Assembly (NCBI GenBank): GCA_028824575.1
Contig: JAPPDN010000706.1
Span: forward strand, 1-9,143
Length of the DNA: 9,143 bases
DNA from: Candidatus Poribacteria bacterium
GTDB taxonomy: Bacteria; Poribacteria; WGA-4E; WGA-3G
Direction: 5' to 3'
Made by a program: the position numbers and the translations under genes. A model generated the notes under the pieces. The model saw nothing but the letters and a program-made list of their open reading frames with translations, did no database searches and had not been told where the DNA came from. The stretch's first letter is position 1. Every line of letters starts with the position of its first letter. This document shows, piece by piece, positions 1 through 6,090 of the stretch.

Positions 1-1
1 G

Positions 2-79
2 GCAAACGGTTTAATTACGATTCCAACGGCTACAACGCTACAAGCTGGCGAAAAAGTGGATGCCCAATTTCTGTTCTAA
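2..79 (+). CDS. moeA: C-terminal end of probable MoeA, molybdopterin molybdenumtransferase (partial)
   Basis: Only the last 25 codons are present; the gene enters from outside the window and ends at TAA 77-79. The peptide begins ANGLITIP and ends with AGEKVDAQFLF. In MoeA the final beta-barrel domain (domain IV) ends with just such an 'ANGLI.(L/I)P......L.AGE.V....L' pattern, the strand-turn-strand that closes the protein. MoeA inserts molybdate into adenylylated molybdopterin in the cytoplasm. The match is by pattern recognition over a very short stretch, so the family call is moderate. The stop lies 22 nt before the start of the amidohydrolase gene, which suggests co-transcription. Confidence 0.6.
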   Translation, partial: ANGLITIPTATTLQAGEKVDAQFLF

Positions 80-101
80 GCAAGGCACGAAGGAGCTTTC
101 C

Positions 102-947
102 ATGATTGTAGATACACATGTACATGTCTGGGAAATCGATCCTCCGAAATATCCTGTCGGTCCTACTGCTCCAAGTTGGAATTCTTATCCCGATGAACCC
201 GGTACCGCTGATGAACTCTTGGCAGAGATGGATGCACACGGTGTAGACTGGACGGTGTTGGTGCAAACGAGTTGGTCGACTTGGGATAACGGTTACATCG
301 CGGATTCAGTAGAACGGTTTCCAGACCGATTCATCGGACACGGCTTAATTGATCCACAAGATCCAAGCAACGCCGAGCAGGTCTGCTATTGGATAAAGGA
401 CCGGCGTTTGGCGGGTTTCCGTTTCCATCCGATGTATTATCCTGATGAAAAGATATTGCTAACCCAACAGAACGGACCGATGTGGGAGGAGATTGCGGCA
501 CTGGACGCAATTATCCAATTTCACCTTCGCGCGGAGTTCGCAGATCAGGTCGCTGTTATTGCGCAACAGTATCCACACCTAACGCTTATCCTTGATCACA
601 TGGGATACCCACAGATAGATACCGACGCTGCAGAGTTTCAACCCATCGTGGACCTTGCGCGGTACGATAATATCCATTTCAAGTTATCGGATGTGGCTGG
701 GCGTTCCGATCAAGAGTTCCCATATACAGATGTGCACCCGTTCATCCAAAAATTGCTCTCAGTTTTCGGTGCAGGACGGACAGTATGGGGGACAGGTTAC
801 CCCGGACATCATAGACAAAAGCACAACTGGCCCTCTTTAGAGCAGGAACTTCGGCTCATTCGGGAAGGACTTCCGTTCCTAACAGATAACGACAAGGAAC
901 AGATCCTCGGTGGGACAGCCGAGAGGATATGGAATTTGGCACCCTAA
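102..947 (+). CDS. Amidohydrolase family 2 protein (TIM-barrel metal-dependent hydrolase), active-site variant
   Basis: A 281-aa protein of the amidohydrolase-2 class (PF04909, COG3618), which includes lactonases and decarboxylases. It opens with the metal-binding HxH of strand 1 (D4-T-H6-V-H8-V-W). Later barrel histidines are visible at H141 (IQFHL) and H166 (LDHMG). The strand-8 motif, normally WG(S/T)D(F/Y)P with a catalytic aspartate, reads WGTGYPG here, with Gly232 in the aspartate position. This may define a subfamily with altered chemistry or no hydrolysis. The start at 102 is chosen because AGGAG at 91-95 sits 6 nt upstream and family members begin at this point. An in-frame ATG at 60 would overlap moeA and has no ribosome site. 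The substrate cannot be told from sequence. No signal peptide, so cytoplasmic. Confidence 0.88.
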   Translation: MIVDTHVHVWEIDPPKYPVGPTAPSWNSYPDEPGTADELLAEMDAHGVDWTVLVQTSWSTWDNGYIADSVERFPDRFIGHGLIDPQDPSNAEQVCYWIKDRRLAGFRFHPMYYPDEKILLTQQNGPMWEEIAALDAIIQFHLRAEFADQVAVIAQQYPHLTLILDHMGYPQIDTDAAEFQPIVDLARYDNIHFKLSDVAGRSDQEFPYTDVHPFIQKLLSVFGAGRTVWGTGYPGHHRQKHNWPSLEQELRLIREGLPFLTDNDKEQILGGTAERIWNLAP

Positions 948-990
948 AGTCGTTTTCCTTGGTGCTATTTCCTATTCGACTCACGCAACC

Positions 991-1749
991 ATGGTAACAA
1001 TGACTATGCCTTGGGGGGAGATGGCTTACCATGATTCTGGAAGTCGGATGCCTCCGTTACTTTTCTTACACGGCACAGGGTGTGATACGTCAGACTGGAT
1101 GCCGGTGACTGAACGGTTACCGTGTAACCAGCGTTTTATCACGCTCGATTTTCGTGGGCATGGGCAGAGCAGCGTGCCGACGCAATCATTTACATTAGGT
1201 AGCCTTGCTGAAGATGTCGGACACCTTGCAAATCATTTGGGGTTTCACGAATTAGTGATTGTTGGGCATAGCCTGGGTGGTATGGTTGCGATGGAAGTTG
1301 CGCGGCGTTCATCTTCTGTTGCCGGGCTTGTTTTGCTGGAAGGCTGGACCAGTCTCTCCTCAGCGGGGAGTGCCTTTGACGCTGGACGGTTTTACGGTTC
1401 GCTGCCACAGGCGAGGGTTGCTCAAATTCAGCGGAAGGCTGAAGCGACGCGAAACCGCTTCCGAGCCGAAATCTGGCACGGTTTCTGGGAATCTGTCAAA
1501 AATTTCGACGCGTACGCCTACCTACAGCACGCACGCGTCCCTATCTTGGAAGTTTTTGGCGGTATGGGACGGAATGATTTAACGGAGGAGAAGTTACGCA
1601 TTCCGTCCAATCCGAATATTCAATGGGTCTGGGTCCCTAACGCTGGACATTACCTCCCGCATGAATGTCCAGTTGAGGTTGCCGAAGTAGTAGGCACACT
1701 CCCTTGGCATTTTAAACCCCCTAAATCCCCCTTATCAGGCGGACTTTAA
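991..1749 (+). CDS. Alpha/beta hydrolase fold protein
   Basis: A 252-aa single-domain alpha/beta hydrolase. The oxyanion region is LLFLHGTGCD, strand 4 carries DFRGHGQS, and the nucleophile elbow is GHSLGG with Ser94. The acid is probably Asp196 in GGMGRND after strand 6, and the catalytic histidine is His220 in NAGHYLPHE. The cap between strands 6 and 7 is short and rich in charged residues. No signal peptide is visible, so an intracellular esterase, lactonase or C-C hydrolase is possible; the substrate is unknown. The frame is open upstream to 910, but family members start near the ATG at 991. No good ribosome site precedes any candidate (ATG at 991, 1000, 1006 or 1021), so the start is uncertain. 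It follows the amidohydrolase by 43 nt on the same strand. Its last 12 codons lie in an intergenic repeat. Confidence 0.85.
   Translation: MVTMTMPWGEMAYHDSGSRMPPLLFLHGTGCDTSDWMPVTERLPCNQRFITLDFRGHGQSSVPTQSFTLGSLAEDVGHLANHLGFHELVIVGHSLGGMVAMEVARRSSSVAGLVLLEGWTSLSSAGSAFDAGRFYGSLPQARVAQIQRKAEATRNRFRAEIWHGFWESVKNFDAYAYLQHARVPILEVFGGMGRNDLTEEKLRIPSNPNIQWVWVPNAGHYLPHECPVEVAEVVGTLPWHFKPPKSPLSGGL
1710..1749 (+). repeat. C-rich palindromic intergenic repeat, copy A
   Basis: The segment holds the core CCCCTAAATCCCCCTTATCAGG followed by CGGACTTTAAG, here split to keep it short. TCCCCC (1726-1731) and GGCGGA (1738-1743) form an imperfect 6-bp stem with one C-C mismatch around the loop TTATCA. A diverged second copy of the core lies at 4534-4570. 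C-rich repeats of this look are common between genes in several bacterial groups. It sits between the convergent hydrolase and rhodanese genes and could act as a two-way transcription terminator, though it has no long T-run. Confidence 0.55.
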
Positions 1750-1763
1750 GTGTGCTGTAACCT

Positions 1764-2600
1764 TTAACCTTCAGGAATCTCGACCGGCAGATCCAGCCGG
1801 TCACCCCACTCTTTCCACGAACCTATGTAGTTACTGACTTTCGGATATCCCAAAAGCCGCAACGCCAGATAGGTTTGCGAAGAGCGGTATCCGCCCTGTC
1901 AGTAGCACATGACTTGCTTTTCGGGGGTAATACCGACTGCCATATACATCTCTCGGAGTTTGTCAGCAGTTTTGAACGCTCCCGCTTCATCAAGATTATT
2001 CAGCCACTCGATGTGAATAGAACCCGGAATAGCACCTGCTCGTTCTGCGCGAGCCACCCTGCCGTAATGTTCATCGTCTGTTCGAGTGTCAAGCGGCACA
2101 AAATCTTCTCGGTTTAAGAGGACATGAATCACGTCGGCATCCATGTGAGTGTCGCGCTGTGCATTTATCTCGAAAGGCAGAACCTCTGGTGGTTCAGCAC
2201 CCTCCGTACTAATCGGTCCTTCTGCTGCGAGCCATGCTCTGAAACCGCCATCCAGTAAACGGGTATCGGAATGTCCGAGGTACTCACAGAACCAAAGTCC
2301 ACGTGATGCTCTTGTCCCAGAAATGTCTTCATACCATACAATCGGCTTTGTCGGGTCAAGCCCGCGTTGCTGAAACAGATACGCCATCATCCACATAAAG
2401 GCATCAAAGGTCTCTTTGCGAGTATCGATGAGGCTCAAACCGAACAGATCTAAATGAAGTGCACCCGGAATATGTCCGCGAATATATTCATAAGCCGGCC
2501 GCGTATCCACGATGCAGAATTTGCCATCATCGAGTGTCCCTTTCAATTCTTCAGCAGAGATCACCAGTTGTGGGTTTTCGTAGCCTTTATAGCCTGCCAT
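1764..2600 (-). CDS. Two-domain rhodanese-type sulfurtransferase, probable selenoprotein (Sec234 by UGA readthrough)
   Basis: A 278-aa tandem rhodanese of the thiosulfate/3-mercaptopyruvate sulfurtransferase type, which moves sulfane sulfur from a donor to an acceptor through an active-site persulfide. Domain 1 (about 12-125) has the entry motif VDTRPAYEYIRGHIPGA (31-47) and an inactive loop with E91/D92 at the cysteine position, as is normal for the first domain. Domain 2 (about 150-278) has LDTRTDDEHYG (170-180). Its active loop reads V-M-C-Y-[TGA]-Q-G-G-Y-R-S, where relatives have YCQGG.RS. The TGA (1899-1901) exactly replaces the catalytic Cys. The next 44 codons are open and conserved (LALRLLGY, GSWKEWG) to TAA at 1764-1766. 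Start: ATG at 2600 with AAGGAG (2611-2616) 10 nt upstream. Selenocysteine is inferred; a nonsense mutation or sequencing error is the alternative. No signal peptide is seen. Confidence 0.85.
1858..1901 (-). promoter_or_regulatory. UGA recoding site with possible downstream SECIS-like stem-loops
   Basis: In bacteria Sec insertion needs an mRNA stem-loop (SECIS) just 3' of the UGA, bound by SelB. Reading the minus strand, two hairpins follow the UGA at 1901-1899. The first is a 7-bp stem AGGGCGG/CCGCTCT (1897-1891 with 1887-1881, one G-U pair) with loop ATA. The second is a 5-bp stem CGCAA/TTGCG (1879-1875 with 1862-1858) with a 12-nt loop. The second loop starts 24 nt after the UGA, within the usual range. 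Neither loop has the G/U pattern expected at its start, so the SECIS call is weak. Bacterial SECIS elements vary a great deal. Confidence 0.35.
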
Positions 2601-2732
2601 TGTCTGTCAACTCCTTCTAAATTTGTCAGGACTCACACAAATGCCTTTGCTCGGGAGAGGCGTGAAACCCGTAATACGTAGGCGTTCACGGGAAAATTGC
2701 GTAATTCCTATTTGTTATCAAGGCCTGCTTTC

Positions 2733-4106
2733 TTACACTGTTTTCGGCTTCTTTTTAATAAGCTTGATTGTCTTCCACTTTCCAATACGATACCAAAACC
2801 ACATAGCGATCCCTTGGACGACATTTGAGAGAGCAATCCCTAACCAAACGCCGTTCAGTCCGATGAAGTGCGAAAGTAGAATCACAAGTCCGAGACCGAC
2901 ACCGACCTGTGCGGCAAGTGTAATTACCATCGGTGAGAAGGTATCCCCCGCCCCATTGAGTGCTCGCCCTAAAATGAGTGAAAATGCGATAAATCCGAAT
3001 GTCGGAGACAGAAACCGTAGATAAACGATACCGGTTTCAATCACAGCTGTCTCCGTTGTGAAAATCCGAATGAAAATTTGCGGGAAAGCGAGAAAAACGG
3101 CACCGATCACCGCCATAATGACGGTCCCTAACAGGTTGGCGACACGTGTCGATTTTTCAGCACGTTCTATCTGGTTCGCGCCTAAATTTTGTCCGACTAA
3201 GGGGACGACTGCGTTCGCAATGCCGAAGCCGGGGTTCATTACCAGAATCCGGAGCCGCATACAAATCGTGTATGCCGCAACGACAGTTTTCCCATAAGGC
3301 CCGATGACCCATAGGAAACCGAGTCGCGAAAGGTGTCGCCAAAACCCTTGCATAGAACTATAAACGCCGAGCCGTAAAATGTCAAGCATTTCTACGAGGT
3401 CTACCTGATACTGAACGCGCCGCAGCGAAACAGGGGCACGTCCACTCCAACAGAGATAGAGTAGGATCACTACACCCGCGCCGCGTCCGATAAGCGTCGC
3501 ATACGCCGAACCGGCTACCCCCAATTTTGGGAATCCCCATAAGCCGAAAATTAACAACGGGTCGAGTGTGATGTTAATCAGTGTTGAGAAGATGAGAACT
3601 ACCATCGGGGTGATGGTATCACCACCAGCACGGAAGATAGAGCCGAGGGTCATCGACACGAACATTGTACTAATACCGGCGAGAATGATATGCATGTAAG
3701 TGGTGCCGAGTCTTAAGACCTCTGGATCTGTCATTCTCACAGCAAGCAGTCCTTGTTCTGCCAACGGATAACCGACGAGCGTGACACCGATGGAAAAGAG
3801 AACCGCTAACAGGATTGACTGCATCGTGATATGCTCGGCTTGCGCGAGGTTCCTTGCCCCTAAATACTGTGCCACCATAATCCCCGCACCTGTTGAAATG
3901 CCGAGCGAGAAGACCCCGATTAACCGGATTAAGTTCCCACTTACGCCAACAGCCGCTATCGCACCTGCCCCAAGTCTTCCAACAAAGATCATATCAACGA
4001 TGTTAAACGCTTCTTGGAGAATGTAACTGAGTATTATGGGTCCTGCAAGCCGTAGTAAATGCCCCAGAAGACTCCCTTGCGTCAGATCACCCCGTGCTTT
4101 TTTCAT
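2733..4106 (-). CDS. MATE family efflux transporter
   Basis: A 457-aa inner-membrane antiporter of the MATE (multidrug and toxic compound extrusion) family, which exports drugs or metabolites using a Na+ or H+ gradient. About 12 hydrophobic segments can be seen in two homologous lobes of six. Each lobe repeats signature patterns: AGPIILSYILQEAFNIVDMI near the N-terminus, MVAQYLGARN (77-86) matched by VGQNLGAN (304-311), and FRAGGDTITPM (158-168) matched by LNGAGDTFSPM (383-393). The length is normal for the family and the frame is intact. The start is placed at ATG 4106, where family members begin (MKKARGDLTQGS). AGGAG lies 15 nt upstream (4122-4126), rather far. A GTG at 4154 would add 16 polar residues without a ribosome site. 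The rhodanese follows 132 nt downstream on the same strand. The substrate is unknown. Confidence 0.92.
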   Translation of the reverse strand: MKKARGDLTQGSLLGHLLRLAGPIILSYILQEAFNIVDMIFVGRLGAGAIAAVGVSGNLIRLIGVFSLGISTGAGIMVAQYLGARNLAQAEHITMQSILLAVLFSIGVTLVGYPLAEQGLLAVRMTDPEVLRLGTTYMHIILAGISTMFVSMTLGSIFRAGGDTITPMVVLIFSTLINITLDPLLIFGLWGFPKLGVAGSAYATLIGRGAGVVILLYLCWSGRAPVSLRRVQYQVDLVEMLDILRLGVYSSMQGFWRHLSRLGFLWVIGPYGKTVVAAYTICMRLRILVMNPGFGIANAVVPLVGQNLGANQIERAEKSTRVANLLGTVIMAVIGAVFLAFPQIFIRIFTTETAVIETGIVYLRFLSPTFGFIAFSLILGRALNGAGDTFSPMVITLAAQVGVGLGLVILLSHFIGLNGVWLGIALSNVVQGIAMWFWYRIGKWKTIKLIKKKPKTV

Positions 4107-4238
4107 ATTTCCGTATTGTTGCTCCTGCTTCGTACTGTTGGGTTTCCTCAGCACAGATTCGCAAACGAAGTCTTACTGGATTGAAATCTGATAGTAAATG
4201 GTGAAATCAGACCGATAGATGTCGCATTGATCTTGTTC

Positions 4239-4267
4239 ATATTAGCAGAATTGGGTTTCGAGGTCAA
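4239..4267 (-). promoter_or_regulatory. Probable sigma-70 promoter of the MATE gene
   Basis: On the minus strand TTGACC (4267-4262) is followed after exactly 17 nt by TAATAT (4244-4239). Transcription would start near 4232, giving a leader of about 125 nt before the ATG at 4106. The match is 5/6 for the -35 box and 4/6 for the -10 box. Confidence 0.5.
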
Positions 4268-4454
4268 GGTGAAAACCGAGTTTCGCCAGAGGTATTCAGT
4301 TGTCGATCTATAACACTCAGCAGTCTGTGCAGTGTCGCAACCCGGAGTGCTTCGCAGTGAGAACCTACAGCAAAGTGTCTACCCGCGAAACGTTTATTAA
4401 CAGTCAAGACTACGGGAGAATTGAAAGTTAGTGTGTTTATAATGTTCTTTTTTT
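4268..4454. other. Intergenic stretch with no recognised feature
   Basis: This lies between the MATE promoter and the promoter of the ruined LamG gene. One plus-strand frame stays open for about 50 codons and ends at a TAG near 4430. It has no usable start or ribosome site and matches nothing I recognise, so it is not called a gene. A run of nine T's or more at 4448-4455 lies just ahead of the next promoter. Confidence 0.5.
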
Positions 4455-4484
4455 TTGACAGAATTACCCAAAAACTGTTATAAT
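4455..4484 (+). promoter_or_regulatory. Consensus sigma-70 promoter of the ruined LamG gene
   Basis: TTGACA (4455-4460), an 18-nt spacer and TATAAT (4479-4484): both boxes are perfect. The flank GTTATAATA resembles GTTATAGTA in the promoter of the intact LamG gene (8267-8295), and both -35 boxes follow a T-run. The two promoters look paralogous. What follows now is a small inserted element and a broken gene. Confidence 0.75.
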
Positions 4485-4495
4485 ACCCTTTATAC

Positions 4496-4591
4496 AGGAC
4501 TTACCTGAATTTAGCATACGGCGCGAGATTTTGGTTTTTTAACCCCTAAACTCCGCTTACCAAGGGTTTATGAAATAACTGTGTAAGTCCT
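4496..4591. mobile_element. 96-bp MITE-like element with 9-bp terminal inverted repeats
   Basis: AGGACTTAC (4496-4504) is repeated inverted as GTAAGTCCT (4583-4591). The interior has no coding capacity and holds a copy of the C-rich repeat. It sits between the -10 box and the ribosome site of the ruined LamG gene. The intact paralogue has only short unrelated sequence at that place, which supports an insertion. No target duplication is obvious. The parent transposase is not in the window. Confidence 0.55.
4534..4570 (+). repeat. C-rich intergenic repeat, copy B (diverged)
   Basis: CCCCTAAACTCCGCTTACC here aligns with CCCCTAAATCCCCCTTATC of copy A (1710-1749) with a few changes. AACCC (4541-4545) and GGGTT (4564-4568) can pair. 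This copy lies wholly inside the MITE-like element, so the two copies may owe their spread to different carriers. Confidence 0.45.
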
Positions 4592-4652
4592 AACATTTAC
4601 AAAAGGAGAGAACATAAAAAACGTAATATTGACTCGTAAATTTATCAATCTT

Positions 4653-4693
4653 CCCGTCAAGACCCCTGCCTTTAGGTAGGGGATGTAGACGGG
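4653..4693 (+). repeat. Left-end hairpin of the tnpB element
   Basis: The inner stem is CCCCTGCC (4663-4670) with GGTAGGGG (4675-4682), 8 bp with one G-T pair, loop TTTA. It is enclosed by an outer stem CCCGTC (4653-4658) with GACGGG (4688-4693). The inner hairpin matches the right-end hairpin in sequence. Such subterminal hairpins are the TnpA recognition sites in IS200/IS605 elements. Confidence 0.8.
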
Positions 4694-4716
4694 CGTTAGG
4701 TTTGTGTCAAAAAAGA

Positions 4717-4746
4717 TTGACATTGCACACAGAAATGTGGTATGAT
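4717..4746 (+). promoter_or_regulatory. Promoter of tnpB
   Basis: TTGACA (4717-4722), 18-nt spacer, TATGAT (4741-4746). The expected start, near 4752-4754, coincides with the first base-paired segment of the structured leader. The leader would be about 95 nt. Confidence 0.65.
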
Positions 4747-4751
4747 ATTAG

Positions 4752-4842
4752 TATCAAGTTGGCAGACAGTTCAAGCGTGATCACAAGGTTGCGTGTCTGC
4801 CTACCCACTTGAACGGGGTAAAAGGAAACCTGATACTTGATA
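4752..4842 (+). promoter_or_regulatory. Structured tnpB leader with crossing (pseudoknot-type) stems
   Basis: There are three perfect inverted pairs. TATCAAGT (4752-4759) pairs with ACTTGATA (4835-4842) and encloses the rest. GGCAGACA (4761-4768) pairs with TGTCTGCC (4794-4801). GTTCAAG (4769-4775) pairs with CTTGAAC (4808-4814). The last two cross in the order a-b-a'-b', so they form a pseudoknot or are alternatives. ACTTGA occurs at both 4807-4812 and 4835-4840, so the first strand has two possible partners. The closing strand ends 4 nt before the tnpB ATG, so folding could control translation. No known riboswitch was recognised. Confidence 0.5.
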
Positions 4843-4846
4843 TACC

Positions 4847-5965
4847 ATGAAAACCTATAAATATCCGTTGGGAAAACAATCTAACACGATACGCATTGGA
4901 AACCTGCTTGACGACATGTGGCAAGTGCATAAGTATTTCCACGAGTGGCAGCGTCAACGGTATAAAGACGGTTTGCCGTATGCGAACTACAATGCGATGG
5001 ATTCCCACTTTAAGGGTTTGAAGCAGACGACGCACCCGCACTGGAAACCCTTGCCGAGTCAGGCAGTGCAACAGGAACTTATGCGTATTGATAAGGCATA
5101 TCAACGGTTTTTGAAAAAACTTGGTGGCAGACCGAAAATCAAAAAACAGCATAAGTTTAAATCTATTACCTTTCCCGGAGAAGCGGGTTGGTCTCTGAAG
5201 AACAATCGTATCACGCTGACGTTCCGTAAATGGAATCCGAAGACACGTAAGTGGCAGTTTGATAGAGTGGCATATACATTTCATAAACACCGCCAATGGC
5301 ACGGTTCTATCAGTCGTATCACCATCAAACGTGACAGTTGCGGTAGGTATTGGCTTTGTATCACAACAACCTATAGAGATTTTAGACCGCTGCCGACAAC
5401 AGGTAAAAGCGTTGGGGCAGACTTCGGCATGAAAGACGCATATTTGACGCTGAGCACGGGTGAAAAGATACAACACCCACAACCTTTGAAACAGTCCTTG
5501 GAGAAACTTCGCAAACTCAACAAAGACCTGAGTGGTAGACAAAAAGGTTCTAACCGTTGGGGGTGGTGTGTGAGGCAGCTCGCCTGCCTCTATCGAAAAA
5601 TCAGTAATCAACGCAAAGACTTCCATTGGCAACTCGCAAGTGAACTCTGTAAGAAGTTTGATACGATTGTCATTGAAACATTAAACCTTGAGGGTATGAA
5701 ACGGCTTTGGGGACGTAAAGTCTCTGACCTCGCTTTCTACGAGTTTGTTGAGATATTGAAATATAAGTGTCAAAAACATAAGCGTGATTTCCGTCAAGTT
5801 GATCAATGGACAGCTACAACGAAACCCTGTAGCACTTGCGGGTATCATAACAAAAAACTAACATTGAACGATAGGCAGTGGACATGTCCGAAATGTGGAA
5901 CACACCACGATAGAGACATCAACGCTGCGATAAACATACTGCGGGCGGGGATAGCCGTTACCTAA
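4847..5965 (+). CDS. tnpB: TnpB, RNA-guided RuvC-like nuclease of an IS200/IS605-family element
   Basis: A 372-aa TnpB of normal length. TnpB is the ancestor of Cas12: guided by an omegaRNA from the element's right end, it cuts DNA next to a target-adjacent motif and helps keep the element at its site. The N-terminal half (1-180) is the wedge/helical region. The RuvC triad looks complete: D192 in GADFGMK, E277 in IVIETLNLEG and D357 in HDRDINAA. A four-cysteine zinc finger lies between the last two (C328 and C331, C347 and C350). No frameshift or stop disturbs it, so it looks active. The start at ATG 4847 gives the usual MKTYKYPL opening. Only a weak AAAAGG (4820-4825) lies upstream, too far for a standard ribosome site. 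A long opposite-strand frame across its 5' half is a shadow. Confidence 0.95.
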   Translation: MKTYKYPLGKQSNTIRIGNLLDDMWQVHKYFHEWQRQRYKDGLPYANYNAMDSHFKGLKQTTHPHWKPLPSQAVQQELMRIDKAYQRFLKKLGGRPKIKKQHKFKSITFPGEAGWSLKNNRITLTFRKWNPKTRKWQFDRVAYTFHKHRQWHGSISRITIKRDSCGRYWLCITTTYRDFRPLPTTGKSVGADFGMKDAYLTLSTGEKIQHPQPLKQSLEKLRKLNKDLSGRQKGSNRWGWCVRQLACLYRKISNQRKDFHWQLASELCKKFDTIVIETLNLEGMKRLWGRKVSDLAFYEFVEILKYKCQKHKRDFRQVDQWTATTKPCSTCGYHNKKLTLNDRQWTCPKCGTHHDRDINAAINILRAGIAVT

Positions 5966-6090
5966 CGATATGCCTGTAGAACACTATAGGGAAACGCCCG
6001 CGGGTGGAGCGAAAATAAGACGGTTACCTCTTTGAGAAAACCGCAGTCGCTATGAAACCGAAGCCCCTACCTTTAGGTAGTGGGTGCTAT
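5941..6090 (+). ncRNA. Probable omegaRNA (guide RNA scaffold) at the 3' end of tnpB
   Basis: TnpB elements encode their guide RNA over the end of tnpB and the right end, with the guide reading out into flanking DNA. Here three hairpins lie in a row. GCGGGCG (5941-5947, inside tnpB) pairs with CGCCCGC (5995-6001). CGGTT (6021-6025) pairs with AACCG (6039-6043), with CTC-TTT-GAG inside. The third is the right-end hairpin (6063-6084). The guide would begin at about 6085-6095, in the LamG remnant. The 5' boundary is not known. Confidence 0.6.
6063..6085 (+). repeat. Right-end hairpin of the tnpB element
   Basis: CCCCTACC (6064-6071) pairs with GGTAG-GGG (6076-6084) with one bulged T (6081), loop TTTA. 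A single unpaired T in the stem is a feature TnpA recognises in well-studied IS200/IS605 ends. It shares CCTTTAGG and the CCCC arm with the left end. Confidence 0.8.

Noticed and set aside
60..101. ATG at 60 as start of the amidohydrolase.
   Set aside because: It overlaps the end of moeA and lacks a ribosome site, while ATG 102 has AGGAG 6 nt upstream.
2661..2692. Inverted repeat CGTGAA/TTCACG (and overlapping CCCGT/ACGGG) between the MATE and rhodanese genes as a terminator.
   Set aside because: The stem is short with an 18-nt loop and no T-run follows on the minus strand.
4281..4432. Open frame of about 50 codons upstream of the LamG remnant, containing CRNPEC.
   Set aside because: No start codon with a ribosome site and no recognisable family; too short to support.
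4820..4846. AACCTGATACTTGATATACC in the tnpB leader resembles part of a TPP riboswitch (ACCTGAT...ATAATACC).
   Set aside because: The other half of the TPP core (CTGAGA and its stems) is missing and tnpB is not a thiamine gene, so the likeness is probably chance.
4781..5632. Long minus-strand open frame (283 codons) opposite the tnpB start.
   Set aside because: It is antisense to a clearly recognised TnpB, has no domain pattern, and crosses the tnpB leader stems. It is a shadow.
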